Made by a program: the position numbers and the translations under genes. Of a stretch of 33,646 bases of DNA, positions 15,606 through 24,007 are shown piece after piece. Origin of the DNA: Thermoanaerobaculales bacterium. Lineage in GTDB: Bacteria > Acidobacteriota > Thermoanaerobaculia > Thermoanaerobaculales > Sulfomarinibacteraceae. The notes beneath the pieces are model-generated. The model searched no databases. It was not told the DNA's origin and saw only the letters and a program-made list of their open reading frames with translations. The stretch lies in the NCBI GenBank assembly GCA_021107705.1, contig JAIOSJ010000332.1, positions 1-33,646 of the forward strand. Direction: 5' to 3'. How positions within the stretch are numbered: the first letter of the stretch is position 1; every line of letters starts with the position of its first letter.

Positions 15606-18600
15606 TCAACCTATTCCCAGATGCCTCAGGTGATAGAGGAGAGTCTGGCGCGATATGCCGAGGTCTCGTGCTGCAGCGGTACGATTCCCGTCGAATCTCT
15701 CCAAAGCGCCTTGAATCAGTTCGGTCCGAAGCTTCTGGTGGGCATCTTCCCATCTTTGGGGAGATGCCTTTCGATCACCCGTCAAGGCGACCTTCGAGAA
15801 AAATGGCAGGTGCTGCGGAAGAACAACTCCTCCATCAGCCGCGAGAAGGACCGCCTCGACGACTCTCCGCAATTCCCGAACATTTCCCGGCCACTGATGG
15901 CGCCGCAACAGCTCCTCGGCCTCAGGGCTCCAACGGGCCCAGGAAAGACCCTTGTCTCGAACCGCCAGGTCAGCGAACAAATCGCGCAACAAAAATACGT
16001 CGTCCCCGCGTTCTCTGAGCGGTGGTATTAAAATTTCGACCGACACGATTCGGTAGTAGAGATCTTCACGAAAGACGCCGTCGGCAACCATCTGTTCCAG
16101 GTTTCGATGGCTCGCGGCGATGACCCTGACATCGACCTTTCGGGAACGACCGGACCCAACTCGGCGCACCTCGCCGGAATCCAAAAAACGCAACAATTTG
16201 ACCTGAAGAGGCAGAGCCAGATCGCCGATTTCATCAAGAAACAACGTGCCTCCGTCGGCTTCCTCGACCAGACCGGACCGATCGCGATCCGCACCGGTGT
16301 ACGCGCCCCGCACCGCCCCAAACAACTCCGCCTCGAAGAGTGTCTCTGCCACCGACGCAACGTTGACCGTGACATAGGCCCCTTTACGTTTCGACAGAGA
16401 GTGAATCGCCTGAGCCGCCAGATCCTTGCCGACGCCGGTCTCACCGGCGAGTAACACGGCCAGTCCTGAGGGAGCGACTTTCCGGAGATCTTTGACGGTT
16501 CTTCGTATGGATTGGCTGGTCCCAATGATGCTGAGATCTCCCCCGTTCTGTCCTGGTCCGCCCGAAGTCTTCATCGGTGTCATACCTACGACTGCGGAGA
16601 ACAGTCGCCATCCCCCGCTGGAGGAAGCCTTCGACCCGAGCGGTACCACCTCCAACGAGCCTCGCCGAACGGGGATACCCTCGTCGCCTTCACCCATATT
16701 CCAGATCTCTTCACCATCCAGCAGGTTTCTGACCTTGACACCTTGAACGCCAAGACCGTCCAAAATTGCTTGAAACTCCTTCGTCGCCAAGCTCTCAGGC
16801 GAACCGGTCTCGGCAAGACGCGCAACAGCCACGAAAAAATCTTCCCAATTCCCGCTTCCCTTGTCACGCAGCCCCTCTGCCCAGCCGTCCAGACCCTTTT
16901 CCTGCAGTAACGATGAACACCGTTGACAGATCTGAGGAGAGGGCCACTCCGGATCTCGGAGCAAGCTGTCGGCGAGAGCAATACTGAGGGCTTCGTAAAG
17001 ATCGACAGGAGAATCATTTTCGATCTCAGCAGGGCGTCCCCTATGGCGCGCCTCATCCACGAAGGCGGTGACCCGGGAAAGCTGCCACGGATCCCAGTTC
17101 ACCGGCACTCCGCCCTTCCCACCTTCAAACGCATCCAGGATCTGCAGCCACGCCTCTCCGTCCTCACCACCGCGGAGAAGGTGTTTCCGAGCTTGGACTC
17201 GACGACCCTCAATCAGTGCGAGGGCGCCTCGTAAAGACTCAACCCCTGCCTCTACCCTGGAGTCCCCGAGAGAATCCAAGTCTTCAGGGAAGGTCCCCAG
17301 CAGGTCTCTCAAACATTTCAATCGTCCCCGGCCCAAAGCAATCTGGCCTTCTGCAGTCATTCGGAGAGGGTGGTCCTGAGCCGCACCAGCCCGCACTCTC
17401 TCTTCGGCCCGATCAAGTTGCAGGCGTTCCACGTCAACCACGCCCAGGTTGAAGAGCGGCTTCTTAACCGTATGTAGAAAACCGGCAGCCTCCAAGAATC
17501 GCAGCGCCCTCAGCAGGTGGGTCGTCTCTGCCCGAGGATCTTCGGCAACAATCCCCAAATCCAAGTGGATCTGTCCCAGCCGCCCAGGTGATCGCTCGGT
17601 CTGGGCCAAGGCCGTGAGAATCTCTCTCGCTGCCTCTATCTGCTGCCCTTCCGTAAACTGAAGGGCGAGCTTGTGTTCGACAAGTCCTCGCAATTTGCTG
17701 TTGGCACCGACCATCTTGATCCGCCACTGCTCGTCTCTCAACTTCGCCGGTTCCAGGGCCGCCACACGGAGAATCTCATACCAACGCTTCAGTTCACCTC
17801 CAAGCCTTTCGATCGCACGATCCAGGAGATCTTCAGGCATCATTTCCAGTTCCAGGGATCGACGACCACGAATTCTGATGGCATGGATCGCCACTTCGGC
17901 GGCCACCCGCGGCGCCCGCTCAATAAGAGATTCGACCTCGCGAGATTCCGGCCTCCAGCCATCCTCCAAATCTTCGAGGTCAATCCACAAACGCCACGGC
18001 CGACCATCGACATCATTCAGCGCTGAACAGCCTTCCCGTGCTCCGGACAGATCGAGTTCGCCGAGCCCGGCCTCGACTCGGAGGGCGGCTACAGCCGGTC
18101 CAAGCTGTCCCGTTTCGACCTCGCCGAGCAATGTCCCTACCTCGAGATTCTCCAGGCAATCCAACTTGTTGCGCGCCCACGTTTCGAGTTCCCCGACTGA
18201 TTCACCGGCAAGTGCCAGGTGGAGAAGGCGGCGCGGGTCGCCGTCTGGAAAAAGATGGGCGACCTCTTCATGGAGCGGGTCTTTCCGGAGTTTTGGGGGA
18301 TCGGAGAGCCGCCAGAGATCTCCGTCAAAAACGACCTCCCCTTCAGAGGCGCGACGCGTGAGATCTTGGATTCCTCTGCCGCCGAGTCGGCCGAGGACGG
18401 GCTCCGGCAGTCCCTCCCGGCAGAGGCTCAAAAGCCGATAAACGGGATCCGCGGTAGCCTCCGACGACCCGGGAACCACCACGCTCTGTTGTTCAAACAG
18501 ACGACAGGCAGCGGTGGTGAGCGCCTCCCGATCCGCCAAGGCCCACGGATCGAAATACCCCTCATGAGCCTCCACCTCGCGACGTGCACGATCGAGTGAA

Positions 18601-19445
18601 ACCCCAGTCACGGCCAACTGCCGGCTCAGCGAGCCCGAACACCCTTCCGGAACCGGAGGATCCCACCCGGGCGGGAAAAGTCCGACGACAACGGCCGACC
18701 GCCCCTCCTCACGGGCCCAAATCTCCAGGGAGGCAAGACCCTCATGAGACAGCTTCCCCATGAGGACGGCAACCGCTCTCGGCCCCGCGTTCTTAGGTGG
18801 TTCATTGTCAGTTATCAGGTGGACCTCTCGCCCGCCCTCGCGAAGATCGGCCCACGCCGCCCCCGCGAGTCGCCCAGCGAGATCATCGCGCGAGACCTTG
18901 TAAAAGAGGATCTCACCTTCATCAGGAAGGATCAATTGCGGCCAGCGAAATGCCCAGAGATTTCGTCCAGTCACGGGATCGAGCGGCCGCTTCAGACCAC
19001 TCAGGCTTCTGCGAAGCGAACCTTCAAGAAAGAACCCCGCTCCCTCCACCGGCATGAGATCATGGATCGGCACCCCGGTTACCCGGCCGACAGCTTCAAT
19101 CACCGCCGCTCGCGTGGTTTCCAGCGCTCTGTCGCCGCCACCCAAACGCCGATGAACGGGCGTCAGGGGAACCGGAAACCCACCAAGGACCGCCTGGACT
19201 CCCCCAACTTTCCGATGAGCCCTTGCTCCCACAAGAGCAGCCCGACCCGGCCAAAGGTCAAATTCCGCGCCCAGGGCAGCGGCAGCCAACAACTGGACGG
19301 CGAGTCGCCGCCTTTCGGCCCTGGCCAAGGTCCGGATCGAAACAGATCCCTCGAGATCGGGTACGGCCTCGTCTTCGGCCGGTTTTGGGTTCGGGAACGC
19401 GGGATGATCCAGGAGCAGGGCGGCGGACAGCGGGCGACGACTCAT
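15606..19445 (-). CDS. Large sigma-54-dependent transcriptional activator with long helical-repeat N-terminal region
   Basis: The C-terminal 310 residues form a complete sigma-54 activator: Walker A GETGVGK at about 1001-1007, a GAYTGA loop at about 1047-1052 (the GAFTGA sigma-54 contact loop with Tyr for Phe), Walker B LFLDEI at about 1068-1073, arginine finger region FREDLYYR near 1125, and a Fis-type helix-turn-helix (NRTAAARDLGISRQTLLYHL) at about 1254-1277. There is no response-regulator domain. The first 960 residues are mostly alpha-helical with TPR-like repeats. A winged-helix-like stretch lies around residues 330-400, and no nucleotide-binding P-loop is seen in this half. The layout suggests a STAND-like or protein-sensing input. 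The ATG overlaps the aroA stop by 4 nt (ATGA). Which promoters it drives is unknown; no -24/-12 element was found with confidence. Confidence 0.88.
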   Translation of the reverse strand: MSRRPLSAALLLDHPAFPNPKPAEDEAVPDLEGSVSIRTLARAERRRLAVQLLAAAALGAEFDLWPGRAALVGARAHRKVGGVQAVLGGFPVPLTPVHRRLGGGDRALETTRAAVIEAVGRVTGVPIHDLMPVEGAGFFLEGSLRRSLSGLKRPLDPVTGRNLWAFRWPQLILPDEGEILFYKVSRDDLAGRLAGAAWADLREGGREVHLITDNEPPKNAGPRAVAVLMGKLSHEGLASLEIWAREEGRSAVVVGLFPPGWDPPVPEGCSGSLSRQLAVTGVSLDRARREVEAHEGYFDPWALADREALTTAACRLFEQQSVVVPGSSEATADPVYRLLSLCREGLPEPVLGRLGGRGIQDLTRRASEGEVVFDGDLWRLSDPPKLRKDPLHEEVAHLFPDGDPRRLLHLALAGESVGELETWARNKLDCLENLEVGTLLGEVETGQLGPAVAALRVEAGLGELDLSGAREGCSALNDVDGRPWRLWIDLEDLEDGWRPESREVESLIERAPRVAAEVAIHAIRIRGRRSLELEMMPEDLLDRAIERLGGELKRWYEILRVAALEPAKLRDEQWRIKMVGANSKLRGLVEHKLALQFTEGQQIEAAREILTALAQTERSPGRLGQIHLDLGIVAEDPRAETTHLLRALRFLEAAGFLHTVKKPLFNLGVVDVERLQLDRAEERVRAGAAQDHPLRMTAEGQIALGRGRLKCLRDLLGTFPEDLDSLGDSRVEAGVESLRGALALIEGRRVQARKHLLRGGEDGEAWLQILDAFEGGKGGVPVNWDPWQLSRVTAFVDEARHRGRPAEIENDSPVDLYEALSIALADSLLRDPEWPSPQICQRCSSLLQEKGLDGWAEGLRDKGSGNWEDFFVAVARLAETGSPESLATKEFQAILDGLGVQGVKVRNLLDGEEIWNMGEGDEGIPVRRGSLEVVPLGSKASSSGGWRLFSAVVGMTPMKTSGGPGQNGGDLSIIGTSQSIRRTVKDLRKVAPSGLAVLLAGETGVGKDLAAQAIHSLSKRKGAYVTVNVASVAETLFEAELFGAVRGAYTGADRDRSGLVEEADGGTLFLDEIGDLALPLQVKLLRFLDSGEVRRVGSGRSRKVDVRVIAASHRNLEQMVADGVFREDLYYRIVSVEILIPPLRERGDDVFLLRDLFADLAVRDKGLSWARWSPEAEELLRRHQWPGNVRELRRVVEAVLLAADGGVVLPQHLPFFSKVALTGDRKASPQRWEDAHQKLRTELIQGALERFDGNRTAAARDLGISRQTLLYHLRHLGIG

Positions 19446-20740
19446 TTGGCATCAACCTTTCCGGTCCCGATGAGACTCGTCCAGCGGCCCCAGAAATCCG
19501 GAAAACTCTTACCGACACACTCGGCGTTGTCGAGAGACAGCGGCCCTGCAGCCAATGCCGTGACCGCCATCGCCATCGCGATACGATGGTCTTCCGCCGC
19601 CGTCACCAAACGAACCTCGCGCGGCCGGCGACTCACCGTTTCCAGGATCTCAAATCGGCTCTCCTCAACCCGAACCCGGGCGCCGAGGCTCGTGAGGTTA
19701 TCCACCATGACCTGGAGGCGGTCACTCTCCTTGTGAACCAGGTTGGCCAATCCCTCAAGGCGGGAACCGGGCAGACGACAAGCCGAGACTGCCGCCAAGA
19801 GAGGGAAGGCATCCGGACACGCCTCCAGATCAGCGAAGATCGGCCTCCTGACGCCTCCGCCGGCAACCAAGCTTTGACCGTCAAACCGAATGACCATGCC
19901 CGCACTGCCGAGGATCTCACAAATGACCCGGTCACCCTGCGGACTCCTCTTGTTCAGAGGCCTCACCTCGACCTCACCCCCAGCCACCGCAACGGCGCCG
20001 AGTGGAAAGGCTGCCGCCGACCAATCTCCTTCAACCTGGTAGCTCGTCTTTCGAAGACCCCCGCTGGAGACTTCCCATTCTCTGAATTCTTTACTGTGCC
20101 GGAAGACACCGCCAAAGGCATCCAAGATCACAGCCGTCAGTTCGAGATAAGGCGCCGAGGGCAGAGGCCCCTCGATCACCAGGGTCAGACCATCACAGAA
20201 TGAAGGCGCCACGAGCAACAGGGCCGAGACGAATTGGGAGGACATCTCAGGTCGCATGCTGACTCTTCCGCCATCCAGTGAACGCCCCTCGACCGTCACC
20301 GGGAGCCCCCCGTCAGGACCGACCGCCAACTGAGCCCCAAGCTGTTCAAGGCCGGCGATGAGCGGTCCCATCGGCCGTTGCCGCAACCTATTGGTCCCGT
20401 CGACGACGAATCGCCCGGGGACCGACGCCAGAAGAGCCAGAATCAAACGGGCGCCGGTGCCTGAATTCCCCAGGTGAACCCTCACCTCTTCAGTTTTCTC
20501 GCTCCTGGAACCAACCTGGATCTTCCCTGCAGTCCACTGCACAGGCCATCCCGCCTCAGAAAGAGCCTGAGCCAAAAGCCTGGTGTCCTCACAATCGAGT
20601 GGTTCGAGAACGGTCCCTCCGCCCGCAACCGCGGCGGCGATCAGGGCTCGATTGGTCAGAGATTTCGATGTCGGGACCTGCATCGAGCCCCCGAGATCGG
20701 CGACCGGTCCATGCAGCACCCTTTCTTGAGAGCGCCTCAA
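19442..20740 (-). CDS. aroA: 3-phosphoshikimate 1-carboxyvinyltransferase (EPSP synthase)
   Basis: AroA joins shikimate-3-phosphate and phosphoenolpyruvate in the sixth step of aromatic amino acid synthesis (cytoplasm). The 432-residue length fits the family. Motifs present: VPTSKSLTNRALI at the N-terminus (usual PGSKSxxNR), LGNSGTGARL for the PEP-loop, RQRPMGPLIAGLEQLGA, EMSSQFVSALLL, EGDWSAAAF, LVHKESDRL and AEDHRIAMA. The PEP-loop reads NSGTGAR instead of the NAGTAxR common in class I enzymes. The start is TTG at 20740 in a 4-nt overlap (TTGA) with the lpxH stop. An internal ATG would remove the conserved first strand. Its stop overlaps the start of the sigma-54 regulator by 4 nt, so it is in the middle of a run of five overlapping genes. 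Confidence 0.95.
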   Translation of the reverse strand: MRRSQERVLHGPVADLGGSMQVPTSKSLTNRALIAAAVAGGGTVLEPLDCEDTRLLAQALSEAGWPVQWTAGKIQVGSRSEKTEEVRVHLGNSGTGARLILALLASVPGRFVVDGTNRLRQRPMGPLIAGLEQLGAQLAVGPDGGLPVTVEGRSLDGGRVSMRPEMSSQFVSALLLVAPSFCDGLTLVIEGPLPSAPYLELTAVILDAFGGVFRHSKEFREWEVSSGGLRKTSYQVEGDWSAAAFPLGAVAVAGGEVEVRPLNKRSPQGDRVICEILGSAGMVIRFDGQSLVAGGGVRRPIFADLEACPDAFPLLAAVSACRLPGSRLEGLANLVHKESDRLQVMVDNLTSLGARVRVEESRFEILETVSRRPREVRLVTAAEDHRIAMAMAVTALAAGPLSLDNAECVGKSFPDFWGRWTSLIGTGKVDAK

Positions 20741-21474
20741 GGGCCAACCTCGGCTTTCGCAACCAATTCAGAATCAGCGAACGACCATGCACCTTTGTCG
20801 TCAACGATCAGGACTGTTCGGCTTTCCAACCACGCGGGGACGACCATGGCCAGTCTGTGACCGATCGAATACTCCCAAAAAGTGTGAAAATGGCCCCACA
20901 GCATCACATCAACACCTTCTGAGAAAGCCGAGGCCGCGTTCTCCCTCAGGGCTTCAACCGGCTTGGTATAGCGATATTTTCGGTTGGTCGTTGCGAGGCG
21001 CGCCTCCATGGTTCGAACGATTCGCACGGCCAGGGCCGACGGCAGCCATCTGGCCCAGACCCGTGCGGGGAGAGATTTCGACAGCCTCGACCAAAACAGG
21101 TATTGGAAATCGCGCTGGTTGACCTTGTCCCCGTGAATGAGCCGGTAGTGGACTCCTGCCGAGGAAAAGTCAAAACTCAGGCCGGAACTGTCCACCCGCG
21201 ACGCCAACTCCCGTTCGCTGAGAAAGAAATCCCGGTTGCCCTCAATCAGGTGAATCTTCATTCCATCGGCACGCAAGTCGTCCCACACAGCAAGAACTTT
21301 TCGCACCGAGGCCGTCCAGAACTTGGACATGCCGATCAGATATTGAAAGGTGTCGCCGAGGTAGATGATCTCTTCAAACCCTGCGTCAGAGGCCCGTCGA
21401 AGCAGATCCTCCATGGCGTCGGCATCTCCCGGCAGTGTGCCCACGTGAGAATCGGCAATGATCAGTCGTTTCAC
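20737..21474 (-). CDS. lpxH: UDP-2,3-diacylglucosamine pyrophosphatase LpxH-like metallophosphoesterase
   Basis: All five calcineurin-type metal motifs are present: IADSHVG (DxH), YLGDTFQYLIG (GDxF), EGNRDFF (GNRD, the LpxH form of GNHD), IHGDKVN (HGD) and WGHFHTF (GHxH). Length is 245 residues against about 240 for E. coli LpxH. LpxH hydrolyses UDP-diacylglucosamine to lipid X in lipid A synthesis at the inner membrane, which agrees with a diderm host that also carries kdsC and lptE in this window. The start is GTG at 21474, overlapping the upstream stop by 4 nt (GTGA). Some LpxH-like proteins in non-enterics have other substrates, so the exact role is likely but not certain. Confidence 0.88.
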   Translation of the reverse strand: MKRLIIADSHVGTLPGDADAMEDLLRRASDAGFEEIIYLGDTFQYLIGMSKFWTASVRKVLAVWDDLRADGMKIHLIEGNRDFFLSERELASRVDSSGLSFDFSSAGVHYRLIHGDKVNQRDFQYLFWSRLSKSLPARVWARWLPSALAVRIVRTMEARLATTNRKYRYTKPVEALRENAASAFSEGVDVMLWGHFHTFWEYSIGHRLAMVVPAWLESRTVLIVDDKGAWSFADSELVAKAEVGP

Positions 21475-21839
21475 ACCTGCATGGTACCCCGAACGGCCGC
21501 CGGCCGCTTCGACTCAAAATCGTCGGGAACGTCAATCTCCATCTGCAGCATGCCTTGAGCGTGGGTCTTTCCCTGGGCGTCGGTGATCACGGACTCGGTC
21601 CCCCCGCCCCCGAGACTGTCATGCAAAATGAAGTTCAACGCCAAAAGGTTCGGCACCTCATAACGGATGACCTTCCCTCGGCAAATAGAGGAAAAATGCT
21701 CTTTGACCCGTTCTGCCGTAACTTCGGAGCACAGAATCTCATACCCCCGACTGCTGTAGGCAATCAGACCGACATTCGAGCCGTCACCTTTGTCGCCGGA
21801 CCTTGCGTGGGCGATTTCCGCCAGCACTATTCTCTTCAT
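21471..21839 (-). CDS. AtuA-like small protein (C-terminal ferredoxin-fold domain as a separate chain)
   Basis: This 122-residue protein starts with ATG at 21839, overlapping the large AtuA-like gene by 4 nt (ATGA). It begins RIVLAEIAHARSGDKGDGSN and continues VGLIAYSSRGYEILCSEVTA, VIRYEVPNLLALNFILHDSL and GGGGTESVITDAQGKTHAQG. The RSGDKGDxxNVG and LGGGG pattern is the domain found at the C-terminus of one-piece AtuA proteins (about 600 residues). Here the two parts are encoded as separate, coupled genes, which is known for this family. The proteins probably form a complex. AtuA is linked to citronellol/geraniol degradation in Pseudomonas, but its exact reaction is not settled. Confidence 0.85.
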   Translation of the reverse strand: MKRIVLAEIAHARSGDKGDGSNVGLIAYSSRGYEILCSEVTAERVKEHFSSICRGKVIRYEVPNLLALNFILHDSLGGGGTESVITDAQGKTHAQGMLQMEIDVPDDFESKRPAAVRGTMQV

Positions 21840-23194
21840 GATCCCACCTCGACGACCGACACTTCAGGGGTGACCCGGTCCCGCCCCATCAGGGCCGGCC
21901 AGTAGGCAACGATCTCCTGAGGTTTGGGGCGCCCACCGGCAAACCCGGTGACTCCCGGCGGACCCGAGGTCACGAGAGGCGCGATCTCTTTGCCGAAGCG
22001 ATCAACCTTTGCCCGGTTCGAGTCTTTAACGGCCAAGCGTAAAACGACCTCAGGCGGCTGCTCTGGGGCGGCGACGATACCTTCATGCACCACACCCACA
22101 CCGAGAAATTCCTGGTGCGTTTGGTCAAAAGTCACCCCCGCCATTTTCAGCCGATCCCAGACGATCTCGGCACAGAGTTTCGCCTTTGCATGGGCGTCGG
22201 GACCGGAAACGACCAGCTGGCCAACGGCTTTGTACCCTGCGAGGTAAGAGATTGAGACCTTCAGAGTCTCGGTGGGGGCTGCACCGCGGACACCGCTCAC
22301 ACGCACCCTATTCGGGCCATCCTGGGCAATTTGAATCGACGTAAAGTCAACGACACAGTCAGGGGTTATGTAGTTGGTGGGATTGCCCATCTCATACAAC
22401 AACTGTTCCGAGACCGTATCGACGGTCACCAGACCACCCCTTCCCTCATGTTTGGTGATGACCACACCACCATCGGCGCTCACTTCCGCAATCGGATAGC
22501 CGATATCGGCCATATGCGGCACTTCCCACCACCGCGTGAAATTGCCTCCGGTCGCCTGTGCTCCACATTCGAGAATGTGTCCGGCGATGGTTCCGAGAGC
22601 CACCGCGTCGTATCCCTTCCACTTGAACTCGTGCAGGATCGGCGCAAGCACCAGGCCCGGATCGGTGCAACGGCCGGTGATAACGATCTGAGCGCCCTGA
22701 TCCAGGGCCTGAACGACGCCATCCGTCGGCATGTAGACATTGGCCGCGAGGATCTCCCTCTCCTGGTCGAAAAGTCCCTCGCCGGTTTCCATGTTCGTGA
22801 ATTTCTCCCCAGCATCCCTCAGTTCCTGGAGCCGGTTCAAGATGTCATCCCCGGCGACGGTCCCGATCTTCATGTCCTTCACGCCGTGCCGCCTTGCAGC
22901 ATCAAGAACACGATCTCGACATGCTTGAGTGTTCACTCCACCAGCATTCGCAACGATGCGAATGCCCCGCTCAGAAACCTCCGGAAACACTTCATCAACG
23001 AACCGTACAAAGTCCGTGGCGTAGCCACGCTCAGGATTTCTCACCTTCTGCCGCTGCATGATGGACATCGTGACCTCGGCGAGATAGTCCATCGTGATGT
23101 AGTCGATCGGACCACCGCGCAGCAACCGGATCGGAGCGTCCACACTGTCGCCCCAGAATCCTTGGCCGTTGCCTATTCGAACAGATGACGCCAT
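21836..23194 (-). CDS. AtuA-family (DUF1446) acyclic terpene utilization-like protein
   Basis: The frame runs to 23245, but the ATG at 23194 has an ideal GGGAGGATTCA ribosome site and begins ASSVRIGNGQGFWGDS, the conserved start of the family, giving 452 residues. Other family segments are IDYITMDYLAEVTMSIM, GIRIVANAGGVNTQACRD, QIVITGRCTDPGLVLAPILH, AGHILECGAQATGGNF and YPIAEVSADGGVVITKHEG. The strong conservation suggests an active enzyme, probably acting on an acyl-CoA or related intermediate in terpenoid or branched-chain degradation; the chemistry is not established. It is the first gene of the five-gene overlapping operon. The carboxylase beta subunit 14 kb away is a plausible pathway partner (inference). 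Confidence 0.9.
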   Translation of the reverse strand: MASSVRIGNGQGFWGDSVDAPIRLLRGGPIDYITMDYLAEVTMSIMQRQKVRNPERGYATDFVRFVDEVFPEVSERGIRIVANAGGVNTQACRDRVLDAARRHGVKDMKIGTVAGDDILNRLQELRDAGEKFTNMETGEGLFDQEREILAANVYMPTDGVVQALDQGAQIVITGRCTDPGLVLAPILHEFKWKGYDAVALGTIAGHILECGAQATGGNFTRWWEVPHMADIGYPIAEVSADGGVVITKHEGRGGLVTVDTVSEQLLYEMGNPTNYITPDCVVDFTSIQIAQDGPNRVRVSGVRGAAPTETLKVSISYLAGYKAVGQLVVSGPDAHAKAKLCAEIVWDRLKMAGVTFDQTHQEFLGVGVVHEGIVAAPEQPPEVVLRLAVKDSNRAKVDRFGKEIAPLVTSGPPGVTGFAGGRPKPQEIVAYWPALMGRDRVTPEVSVVEVGS

Positions 23195-23215
23195 TGAATC
23201 CTCCCTGTGGAAACG

Positions 23216-23233
23216 CACCCTCATCCGAGGGTG
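23216..23233 (-). promoter_or_regulatory. Leader hairpin upstream of the AtuA-like gene
   Basis: CACCCTC (23216-23222) pairs perfectly with GAGGGTG (23227-23233) across a 4-nt loop. On the minus strand the hairpin ends 21 nt before the AtuA-like ATG, with the GGGAGGA ribosome site in between. It could be a 5' UTR stabiliser or a regulatory stem. No T-run follows, so it is not an intrinsic terminator. Confidence 0.4.
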
Positions 23234-23260
23234 GCCACAACACATCGTTACGAAATTATC

Positions 23261-23276
23261 GGCGTATTATTACGCC
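23261..23276. repeat. Perfect inverted repeat just after pssA
   Basis: GGCGTA (23261-23266) pairs with TACGCC (23271-23276) across TTAT. It starts 2 nt beyond the pssA stop codon and lies about 67 nt upstream of the AtuA-like start on the same strand. It may be a weak 3' hairpin of the pssA message or an operator for the AtuA-led operon. No T-tract follows on the minus strand. Confidence 0.4.
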
Positions 23277-23277
23277 A

Positions 23278-23985
23278 TCATGCTGATTGATCTTCAAGTC
23301 GCCGATCCTGAATCCATGCCGCCACAAGAATCAGTGCATTCCAAACGTTCCACCAGATAATCGTATTCCAGCACGGATTGAATATCACGACGAGATAGTT
23401 CACGATTCCGACAAGCAACATCACCGTGACCAAGTTTCGTCCCTTAAGATTCGGCATCTGGATTCTCGAGACCATCAATCCCGCCACCATCAACACCAGC
23501 AGAATCACATGGGCCGGCCGCACCTGATCTCTGATAAGAACCGCCACCATGAGGTAAGAAGCCGCAACCGGAACCGGCGCGCCAATGGTTCGGCGTTCCT
23601 TGGCGTGAGCGTCACTCGAGATATTGAAACGAGTCAGGCGGAGAACGGCGCACAACAAATAGACGAGGGCCACCGTCAGCCCGAACGGCGCCATATCACG
23701 CAAAATGGCGTGGTAGACAAGAAATGCCGGTGCCGCCCCAAAGCTCAGAGCATCCGAGAAGCTGTCCATTTCCTGTCCGAATTCGGAGGTGGCATGCAAC
23801 CAACGAGCGATGTTTCCGTCCAGCGTATCCAATACGATCGCCACCACAAGGAGGTACACCGCCAAGTCATACTTTCCATCGGCGGCCATGACCATCGAGA
23901 TGAAGCCGCAAGAGATATTCGCAGCCGTCACCCCATTTGGAGCGAGGTAGCGATACCGCGGAACAGGGGGTTGATCGTCGTTCAT
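23278..23985 (-). CDS. pssA: CDP-diacylglycerol-serine O-phosphatidyltransferase
   Basis: PssA makes phosphatidylserine from CDP-diacylglycerol and serine at the inner membrane, the first committed step to phosphatidylethanolamine. The CDP-alcohol phosphotransferase motif is perfect: D56-G-x2-A-R-x8-G70-x3-D74-x3-D78 in LDGNIARWLHATSEFGQEMD followed by SFSD. About seven membrane helices follow, in a 235-residue protein. Segments NGVTAANISCGFIS at the N-terminus and LTRFNISSD and GAPVPVAASYL later are typical of the bacterial type II PssA subclass. The ATG at 23985 is preferred over an in-frame upstream extension that runs into the cyclophilin fragment. No good Shine-Dalgarno is seen; TATCCT lies 6 nt before the ATG (see findings). 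pgpA nearby serves the other phospholipid branch. Confidence 0.92.
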   Translation of the reverse strand: MNDDQPPVPRYRYLAPNGVTAANISCGFISMVMAADGKYDLAVYLLVVAIVLDTLDGNIARWLHATSEFGQEMDSFSDALSFGAAPAFLVYHAILRDMAPFGLTVALVYLLCAVLRLTRFNISSDAHAKERRTIGAPVPVAASYLMVAVLIRDQVRPAHVILLVLMVAGLMVSRIQMPNLKGRNLVTVMLLVGIVNYLVVIFNPCWNTIIWWNVWNALILVAAWIQDRRLEDQSA

Positions 23986-24007
23986 GTCGTCAGGATAGCA
24001 TTTCAGC

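Noticed and set aside
18744-20203. Long plus-strand frames opposite the regulator and aroA
   Set aside because: They are rich in Arg, Pro and Ser with no domain motifs, and lie opposite two well-supported genes.
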